Source: Aquificota bacterium
Lineage (GTDB): Bacteria; Aquificota; Aquificia; Aquificales; Hydrogenothermaceae
Direction of reading: 5' to 3'
DNA: 10,959 nucleotides
Assembly (NCBI GenBank): GCA_013153765.1
Contig: JAADDT010000115.1
Coordinates: 1 to 10,959, forward strand
Shown here piece after piece: positions 5,313 through 10,959 of this stretch; position 1 is the first letter of the stretch, and every line of letters starts with the position of its first letter. The position numbers and the translations under genes are program-made. The notes under the pieces were generated by a model. The model did no database searches. It was not told the DNA's origin and saw only the letters and a list, made by a program, of their open reading frames with translations.

Positions 5313-7217
5313 ATGGAAAAACTGGTAAGGATTAGCGAGGAGAAAAACAGGAAGCTTAACAAGATAGAGCTTTTGAAACAGGAGCATTCTTTTAAGGAGG
5401 CCTGGGAAAAGCTTGAATACTACGCAGAAAAGGGCTTTTCCTCAATACCGGAGCACGACCTTAACTACTTTTTAAAATGCTTCGGCATATTCTACAGACC
5501 TGCCACGCCGGAACGGTTTATGCTGAGAGTAAGGATACCGGGGGGCAGGCTTAACCACGTTCAGGCTGTAAAGATAGGAGAGCTGGCAAAAAAGTACGGC
5601 AACGACTACATAGACCTTACGACCAGAATGCAGGTAGAACTCCGGTACCTGCGGATAGAGGACATACCGGTAGTATTGAGGGAGCTTGAAAGCGTAGGAA
5701 TTACCACATTCCAGACAGGTGTTGACAACTTCAGGAACATTGTTCAGGACCCTTTAGACGGACTTGCATTTGACAGCGTCATATCCACCTGGGACATACT
5801 CCAGCAGATACAGGAAATATTCCTTAAAAAGGAAGAATGGATATGCAGTCTGCCCCGTAAGTTTAACATCTCCATAACAGGTAGCTACTCAAACAGGTGC
5901 AACGCTTACGGACACGATGCCTGTTTCATACTTGCTGAAAAGGACGGAATATTTGGCTTCAACGTTTTCCTCGGCGGAAAGGTTGGAGCCGTTGCTAAGC
6001 CTGCCGATGTGTTCCTTCTGGGGGACCAGGTCCCCCCTTTTTTTAAAGCGTTAGCCACAGTTTTCAAAAAGTACGGCTTTAAACACTCAAGGAACAAAAA
6101 CAGGCTTAAATACCTGATAGATGAAGTAGGTATGGAAGAGATAATAAAAGCGGTTGAAATAGAAGGAGGAAGGGGATACGGAAGTGGGGGAACGACCCTC
6201 ACTCCCATTCAGGGGGGAGATAAAACAGATAAAGTCCAGCTTAAGGACGGGACTTTTGCCGTGCATACGGTAGTCCCGTCCGGTATTTTTTCCGGGACGG
6301 GGATGGTAGAAGCTGGTGAACTCTGCCGGGAATACGGCGGGGGAGAGTTGAGGCTTACGGTGGAACAGAACTTTTACATTGTAGGCGTTCCTGAAGAAAG
6401 GATAGGTAGCCTGCTTTCTGAAAACCTTTTTAAAAAATACAAAAACAAAACCTCCATATTCTTTTCGGACCTTGTTGCCTGTGCAGGGACGGAACACTGT
6501 CCCTTTGGAGTTATACCTAACAAGCCCGATGCCATTAGAGTGGCAGACTACCTTACAGCTGAGTTCCCAGACGCTTCCGGAAAAATAAGGATGTACTGGT
6601 CTGCCTGCCAGAAAGGTTGTGGAATACACGGTCTTGGGGATATTGGCTTTATGGGAGTAAAGTTCAGGAAAGACGGGCAGGCTGTTTTGGGCGTTGACAT
6701 ACACTACGGCGGGACTATGACAGGGGAAAGTGGGGAGGGGAAACTGCTGATAAAAAACGTTTCCCTTGATCAGGTTCATCTCCACGTCAGGGAGATAGTA
6801 AGGGAATACCAGAGGCTAATGAAGAAAAACGAAAGCTTTGAGGAGTTTTACAGGAGAGTTTTAACAAGACTGTCAAAAGAGGCTGTAAGGTTTCTGGTTT
6901 TTTTCAACCTGCTTATGGAAAAAAAAGGCTGGGATTTACGGCTTGAGATAAACGACAGCGTTTTGTGTAAGTCTTCCGAAGAGGAGGAGATTTTCGGATA
7001 CGGATACCAGATTTACAGAAAACTGGTAGGAAGACCTCCCTATTCCAGACCTTCCATTTTAGAGATTTACGACCAGCCGGAGCCGGAAAAACCGTCAAGG
7101 CTGGGGATAAATGTTGAAAAGGACTTTGAAAAGGTTCTTATGAAAATGATAACCAAAAAACCTGAAAAAAGGTACAGAGTTTTCACCGAAGTGGAGCAGG
7201 ATTTAGAAAGCATATAG
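5313..7217 (+). CDS. nirA: Ferredoxin-type assimilatory nitrite reductase (sirohaem/[4Fe-4S])
   Basis: NirA reduces nitrite to ammonium with six electrons from ferredoxin, in the cytoplasm. The 634-residue protein has the duplicated nitrite/sulphite reductase layout: ferredoxin-like half-domain about 58-130 (LTTRMQVELR with Arg105 as a likely sirohaem/substrate contact), catalytic domain about 135-285, second half-domain about 312-372, second catalytic domain about 382-510. The sirohaem-[4Fe-4S] cysteines are Cys390 and Cys396 (ACAGTEHC) and Cys432 and Cys436 (SACQKGC). There is no FAD/NAD part, so it is not NirB. A further 125 residues at the C-terminus are beyond the usual end near 510 and are not recognised. 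An in-frame GTG at 5307 is possible, but AGGTGG overlaps it and sits just before the ATG at 5313. It is first in an operon with the transporter and narB. Assimilatory sulphite reductase is a less likely alternative, given these neighbours. Confidence 0.9.
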   Translation: MEKLVRISEEKNRKLNKIELLKQEHSFKEAWEKLEYYAEKGFSSIPEHDLNYFLKCFGIFYRPATPERFMLRVRIPGGRLNHVQAVKIGELAKKYGNDYIDLTTRMQVELRYLRIEDIPVVLRELESVGITTFQTGVDNFRNIVQDPLDGLAFDSVISTWDILQQIQEIFLKKEEWICSLPRKFNISITGSYSNRCNAYGHDACFILAEKDGIFGFNVFLGGKVGAVAKPADVFLLGDQVPPFFKALATVFKKYGFKHSRNKNRLKYLIDEVGMEEIIKAVEIEGGRGYGSGGTTLTPIQGGDKTDKVQLKDGTFAVHTVVPSGIFSGTGMVEAGELCREYGGGELRLTVEQNFYIVGVPEERIGSLLSENLFKKYKNKTSIFFSDLVACAGTEHCPFGVIPNKPDAIRVADYLTAEFPDASGKIRMYWSACQKGCGIHGLGDIGFMGVKFRKDGQAVLGVDIHYGGTMTGESGEGKLLIKNVSLDQVHLHVREIVREYQRLMKKNESFEEFYRRVLTRLSKEAVRFLVFFNLLMEKKGWDLRLEINDSVLCKSSEEEEIFGYGYQIYRKLVGRPPYSRPSILEIYDQPEPEKPSRLGINVEKDFEKVLMKMITKKPEKRYRVFTEVEQDLESI

Positions 7218-7221
7218 GAGG
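7216..7221 (+). promoter_or_regulatory. Strong Shine-Dalgarno of the transporter gene, overlapping the nirA stop
   Basis: AGGAGG begins inside the TAG stop codon of nirA (7215-7217) and is 9 bases from the ATG at 7231. The overlap of stop and ribosome binding site fits coupled translation within the operon. Confidence 0.75.
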
Positions 7222-7230
7222 CAAGTTTTT

Positions 7231-8547
7231 ATGAAGGTTAAAGACCATCAGGTAAAGGGCAGTCCGGCTTTAGGTCTGGCTATGGCTACCTTTGGCTTTT
7301 TTATAGGATTTGCGGCTGTTTCCCTTTACGGACCTGTGGCAAAAAACCTGAAGGAAATACTGGGACTTTCAGGCGTTTTACTCGGTCTGCTTGTTGCCGC
7401 ACCGAACCTTACCGGTTCACTCTTAAGAATACCCTTTGCCGCTTGGGTTGACAAGGTAGGCGGTAAAATACCACTTGCCACCCTTTTAATACTGTCCGTT
7501 ATAGGAATGGCAGGTCTTTCAACACTCCTTTACCTGTATTACCCTAACCTTGAGCCTTGGATGTACTGGCTTATCCTGTTTTTCGGATTTTTAAGCGGTT
7601 GTGGAATAGCCACTTTTTCCGTCGGCATAGCCCAGACCGCATACTGGTTTCCTGAAAGCAAACAGGGATTTGCCCTCGGCGTCTATGCAGGCGTTGGAAA
7701 CCTTGCACCGGGCATCTTCGGACTTTTACTGCCGTTTGCCCTGAAGGAGATAGGACTTACAATGTCCTATATACTGTGGTTTGGATTTTTACTGATTGGA
7801 ACGGTTATTTACATAATCTTTGCAAAGGACGCACCTTACTTCCAGCTTATAAAAGCCGGCTTTCCAAGGGACGTGGCAATAAGGAAGGCAAGGGAGCTGG
7901 GACAGGAGCTTATCCCTACAGGAAGTCTTATAGAATCCCTGAAAAACTCCGCAAGACACATAGAGACGTGGGCTCTGGTAGCCCTTTATTTCACCTCTTT
8001 TGGGGGCTTTTTAGCCCTTACAGGCTGGTTCATAGTTTTCTGGGTTGAGAGCTACGATATGGAGGTAAGACACGCAGGACTGCTTATGGCCTTCGGCTTT
8101 TCACTGCTTGCTTCCGTTATCAGAATATTCGGAGGCTGGCTGTCTGACAAAATCGGTGGAGAGCTTGTATCAATAATGGCTTTCTTTACCATACTGGTCG
8201 GGGCGGTAATAGTAATACTGGGGGGAAATACTGCCTTCTCCGTATCCCTTACAGGTGAGGTGCTGATGGGAGCAGGTATGGGAATAGCAAACGGTGCCGT
8301 TTTCAAGCTTGTTCCAAAGTACGTTCCTCACGCCACAGGTGGAGCCGCCGGCTGGGTCGGAGGTCTGGGGGCTTTCGGCGGTTTTGTGGTTCCTCCTATT
8401 TTAGGTCTGTTCGTCCAGAATTACGGTGTTGTGGGATACTCAAAAGGCTTTATCGTTTACGTTATCCTTTCAATGATGGCAATAATCATATCAGCCCTGC
8501 TCTGGAAAGCTTACGGCAGGGAGATAAACAAACCTATAGAGGAGTAA
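7231..8547 (+). CDS. Nitrate/nitrite transporter, MFS superfamily NNP family (NarK/NrtP/NasA type)
   Basis: The 438-residue protein is almost wholly hydrophobic with about 12 membrane helices, the normal size for a major facilitator. The nitrate-nitrite porter signatures are present twice: GVYAGVGNLAPGIFG (150-164) in helix 5 and GGAAGWVGGLGAFGGF (370-385) in helix 11. Arg66 (LLRIPFAAW, helix 2) and Arg298 (VIRIFGGWLSDKIGG, helix 8) match the two arginines that bind the substrate anion in NarK. The MFS loop motif follows each, as DKVGGK and DKIGG. It would bring nitrate (and possibly nitrite) across the inner membrane for NarB. It lies between nirA (13 bases away) and narB (4 bases away), which indicates an assimilatory rather than a respiratory role. 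Symport or exchange cannot be told from the sequence. Confidence 0.92.
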   Translation: MKVKDHQVKGSPALGLAMATFGFFIGFAAVSLYGPVAKNLKEILGLSGVLLGLLVAAPNLTGSLLRIPFAAWVDKVGGKIPLATLLILSVIGMAGLSTLLYLYYPNLEPWMYWLILFFGFLSGCGIATFSVGIAQTAYWFPESKQGFALGVYAGVGNLAPGIFGLLLPFALKEIGLTMSYILWFGFLLIGTVIYIIFAKDAPYFQLIKAGFPRDVAIRKARELGQELIPTGSLIESLKNSARHIETWALVALYFTSFGGFLALTGWFIVFWVESYDMEVRHAGLLMAFGFSLLASVIRIFGGWLSDKIGGELVSIMAFFTILVGAVIVILGGNTAFSVSLTGEVLMGAGMGIANGAVFKLVPKYVPHATGGAAGWVGGLGAFGGFVVPPILGLFVQNYGVVGYSKGFIVYVILSMMAIIISALLWKAYGREINKPIEE

Positions 8548-8551
8548 TGTG

Positions 8552-10959
8552 ATGGAAGAGGTGCTGGCGAAAGCCCAGTGTCCTTACTGTGGAGTTGGTT
8601 GCGGTTTAGAAATATTTAAGGATAAAAAAGGCAGAATAAAAATAAGGGGAGACAAGTCCCATCCTGCGACAAAGGGAGACCTGTGCCTAAAACCTATCCC
8701 TTACCCGAAGGTTATGGACATAGGCAGAGTTCCCTCTCCACTTTATCGGGAAAACAAGAAAGACCAGTTCAGGCAGATAAGCTGGGAGGAGGCGGTAAGG
8801 ATAATAGCCGAAAAACTAAAGGAAAACAGACCTGACGAAAACTACTTTTACATATCCGGACAGCTTACCACAGAAGACAGTTATGTAATAAACAAGTTTG
8901 TAAAAGGCTTCGTAAAAACGAACAACATAGACGCAAACTCAAGGCTGTGTATGGCTTCGGCGGTGATGGGCTACAAACTGTCCTTCGGTTCTGACGGTCC
9001 TCCTGCAAGCTACGAGGACATAGACGACGCAGACGGATTCGTTTTTGCCGGTTCAAACGCCAGCTGGACCCATCCGGTTCTTTTCAAAAGAGTTTTAAAC
9101 AGGAAAAAGGAATACCCTGAAGCGAAAATAGTCGTGATAGACCCTGTCTATACAGCCACCGCAGAAAAATCCGATTTATGGATAGATATAAGACCGGGGA
9201 CTGATACGGTTCTTTTTAACAGCGTTTTATACCTGCTTCACAAAAAAGGCTGGATAGATCAGGATTTTATAAAAAACCACACGGAAGGCTTTGATGAAGC
9301 TTTAAAGGAAGCGGAAAAATACCCTCCCGAAGTTGCCTCAAAAATATGCGGTATAAAGGAAGCAAAAATATACCGGCTTACGGAAATTTACGCCTTCAGT
9401 AAAAAAGTCCTTTCCTTCTGGACGATGGGATTTAACCAGTCCTCAAACGGCACGATGAAAAACCTCTCCCTGATAAACGTCCATTTAGCCACCGGCAGGA
9501 TAAACGAAAGGGGCAGTCCATTTTCCCTTACGGGACAGCCTAACGCAATGGGAGGTAGGGAAGTGGGCTATCTGGTAAACGGTCTTCCCGGATACAGGGA
9601 CGTTAGGAACAAAGAAGACCGGCTATTTATGGAAAGGTTCTGGAACATTCCTGAAGGGAGCATAAGGGAAAAGCCCGGTCTTACGGTGGTTGAGGCTGTA
9701 GAGCCTATGATAAACGGGGATATTAAACTGGTATGGATAGTCTGTACGAACCCTGCCGTTACGATGCCTAACCTGAACAGGTTTTGGAAGGCTTTAAGGA
9801 ACAGTTTTGTAATAGTTCAGGACGCATACCTTACCGATACTGTGGATTACGCAAACCTCGTCCTGCCTGCAACCCAATGGGGGGAAAAGGAAGGCGTTAT
9901 GACCGGTTCTGACAGGACTATCACACACAACAAACCCTTTGCCAGTCCACCTTCCCAGTGTAAACACGACTGGGAAATATTCTGTATGGTGGCAAAACAG
10001 CTTGGCTGGGGGGACAGTTTTTCTTACACCAGCCCTGAAGAGATATTTAACGAGTATAAAAAAACCACAGAAGGAAGGCTTTGCGACATATCCGATTGGA
10101 GCTACGCAGACCTGCCTAAAAAATGGGGAGGAAAGTGGCTTTATCCGGACAAAAAGTTTTCCACACCCTCCGGAAAGGCAAAGTTCAACCCTGCGGTGTA
10201 TGAAGAGCCTGCTGATAAGACGGAGTATCCTTATTCCATAGCCCTTACAACAGGCAGGACTAAAAAGCAGTGGCACACCATGACCAGAACAGGTAAGGCA
10301 CACGAGCTTTTGAGGGGAGAGGCTGAGCCTTTTATACTCCTTAACGAGGAAGACGCCTTTGAGCTGGGCATATTTGATAACGACTACATTAACGTCCGTT
10401 CCACCAGAGGACAGATATACGTTAAAGCCAAGCTGGGGAAGATAAAAAGGGGCGTGGCTTTCTCACCTTTCGGCTACGGAAAAATTTACCACTTTCCTAC
10501 GAACATACTGGTATCAGACACTTTAGACCCTATTTCAAAAGAGCCTGAGCTGAAATTTTCCGCCATATTTATAAAGCCTAAGAAAAAGAGAATTTACAGG
10601 CTTTCTGAGGAGGTTTATAACGCGGTAAAGGAAACTTACCCTGTAGTAAAAAACTTCCTTGAAGATGCTGTGGAAAGGGGATACAGGGAGATTTCGTTAG
10701 ACGGCATCGGGAAAATAGAAGGTGAGGTTTTGGAAGAGCTTACGGAAAAAACGGCAGAGCTGATAGACATATTCGTAAACAGACCTGCCGATTGGGAAAG
10801 GGCTACGATGCTTAACGACAGGATAGCCCGCATTTACATAAAACTTAAGTTCCAGCCTCACCACCAGCAGTCAATAAGTGCCTCCTTCGGCAGGGGAGTA
10901 AGGGAGATTTTTGACCTGCCGGAGGAGACGGTAAAGGCTTGGGAATACACTTACGACTT
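8552..10959 (+). CDS. narB: Assimilatory nitrate reductase, molybdopterin catalytic subunit, with a C-terminal extension (3' truncated by window)
   Basis: NarB reduces nitrate to nitrite in the cytoplasm at a Mo-bis-MGD centre. The frame is open from ATG 8552 to the last base (802 complete codons). The N-terminal [4Fe-4S] motif is Cys10, Cys13, Cys17 and Cys45 (CPYCGVGC ... DLCLK). Cys133 in SRLCMASAVMGYK is the likely Mo ligand, followed by SFGSDGPPASYED, which is typical of NarB/NasA/NapA. The molybdopterin-binding domains run to about residue 678, with the dinucleotide-binding C-terminal part at about 560-675 (LTTGRTKKQWHTMTRTG). There is no Tat signal and no NADH or flavin part, so ferredoxin is the probable donor. 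Instead of ending there, the protein continues into a globin-like domain, described separately. GAGGAG just before the transporter stop, 7 bases from the ATG, is the ribosome binding site. Confidence 0.92.
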   Translation, partial: MEEVLAKAQCPYCGVGCGLEIFKDKKGRIKIRGDKSHPATKGDLCLKPIPYPKVMDIGRVPSPLYRENKKDQFRQISWEEAVRIIAEKLKENRPDENYFYISGQLTTEDSYVINKFVKGFVKTNNIDANSRLCMASAVMGYKLSFGSDGPPASYEDIDDADGFVFAGSNASWTHPVLFKRVLNRKKEYPEAKIVVIDPVYTATAEKSDLWIDIRPGTDTVLFNSVLYLLHKKGWIDQDFIKNHTEGFDEALKEAEKYPPEVASKICGIKEAKIYRLTEIYAFSKKVLSFWTMGFNQSSNGTMKNLSLINVHLATGRINERGSPFSLTGQPNAMGGREVGYLVNGLPGYRDVRNKEDRLFMERFWNIPEGSIREKPGLTVVEAVEPMINGDIKLVWIVCTNPAVTMPNLNRFWKALRNSFVIVQDAYLTDTVDYANLVLPATQWGEKEGVMTGSDRTITHNKPFASPPSQCKHDWEIFCMVAKQLGWGDSFSYTSPEEIFNEYKKTTEGRLCDISDWSYADLPKKWGGKWLYPDKKFSTPSGKAKFNPAVYEEPADKTEYPYSIALTTGRTKKQWHTMTRTGKAHELLRGEAEPFILLNEEDAFELGIFDNDYINVRSTRGQIYVKAKLGKIKRGVAFSPFGYGKIYHFPTNILVSDTLDPISKEPELKFSAIFIKPKKKRIYRLSEEVYNAVKETYPVVKNFLEDAVERGYREISLDGIGKIEGEVLEELTEKTAELIDIFVNRPADWERATMLNDRIARIYIKLKFQPHHQQSISASFGRGVREIFDLPEETVKAWEYTYD
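10589..10957 (+). other. Putative globin-coupled-sensor-like domain at the C-terminus of NarB
   Basis: Residues 680-802 of the narB product follow the end of the molybdoenzyme fold without a stop. They are predicted helical. RIARIYIKLKFQPHH (757-771) resembles the proximal-helix region of HemAT/protoglobin-type sensor globins, where the pattern is RIAxxHxRIGLxPxW. Upstream, LSEEVYNAVKETYPVV (684-699) and the helix ending LIDIFVNRPADWE (737-749) fit the A and E-to-F helices of the same family, as recalled from memory. The haem-ligating histidine is replaced by Tyr762. The domain may bind haem through tyrosine or may be a haem-free signalling or structural domain. The call rests on a by-eye comparison and is tentative. 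No independent start codon with a ribosome binding site was found for it as a separate gene. Confidence 0.5.

Noticed and set aside
6087-6785. Long minus-strand open frame inside nirA (232 codons)
   Set aside because: It is antisense to well-conserved nirA cysteine motifs, has no recognisable domain and no ribosome binding site; it is a shadow of nirA.
9794-10303. Minus-strand open frame inside narB (169 codons)
   Set aside because: Antisense to conserved molybdopterin-binding regions, with a Cys- and Arg-rich composition unlike the real genes here.
10607-10613. GAGGAGG as a ribosome binding site for a separate globin-sensor gene within the narB 3' part
   Set aside because: No ATG, GTG or TTG follows in the narB frame at a useful distance, and the narB frame has no stop before it, so a single fused protein is simpler.
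1-10959. CRISPR arrays, insertion sequences, tRNA or rRNA genes
   Set aside because: No regularly spaced repeats, transposase motifs, terminal inverted repeats or RNA gene signatures were seen; nearly all bases are accounted for by protein genes.

Overview
The window looks like chromosomal DNA from a thermophilic, Aquificota-like bacterium. The signs are arginine codons that are nearly all AGG/AGA, heavy use of ATA for isoleucine, Lys/Glu-rich proteins, tight packing with 4-base gene overlaps, and a GC content that looks to be in the mid-40s per cent. The lineage is inferred from style and gene content; no marker gene here fixes it. I see no mobile element, CRISPR array, tRNA or rRNA.

Left part (1-3499): the 3' end of a yicC-family endoribonuclease gene overlaps by ATGA a gene for a BepA-like M48 metalloprotease lipoprotein with a TPR tail. 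Convergent to it, and sharing a TTAA at the stop codons, is a small ferredoxin gene with only three of the usual four cluster cysteines. Divergent from the ferredoxin is lnt, apolipoprotein N-acyltransferase. The protease lipoprotein and Lnt are both cell-envelope functions.

Right part (3464-10959): a nitrate assimilation locus in two divergent units. The plus-strand operon is nirA (ferredoxin-type sirohaem nitrite reductase), then a NarK/NrtP-type nitrate/nitrite transporter, then narB (molybdopterin nitrate reductase), with gaps of 13 and 4 bases. Together they would import nitrate, reduce it to nitrite and then to ammonium using reduced ferredoxin. The minus-strand unit is a TrpD2/CnaT-like gene (phosphoribosyltransferase fold without the TrpD PRPP loop) and a GMP-synthase-like class I glutamine amidotransferase, joined by an ATGA overlap. 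CnaT, a protein of this broad type, is required for nir operon expression in the cyanobacterium Anabaena, so the divergent gene is a candidate nitrogen-status regulator rather than a tryptophan enzyme.

The 146-base divergent control region (5167-5312) has a near-consensus sigma-54 (-24/-12) promoter placed 25 bases upstream of the nirA start codon, plus three ACGGTTA direct repeats. The most unusual feature is at the far right: narB does not stop where the molybdoenzyme domain ends. It continues for at least 123 residues into a helical domain that resembles a globin-coupled-sensor (protoglobin/HemAT-type) globin, with tyrosine where the haem-binding proximal histidine should be. The gene runs off the window, so what follows that domain is unknown.
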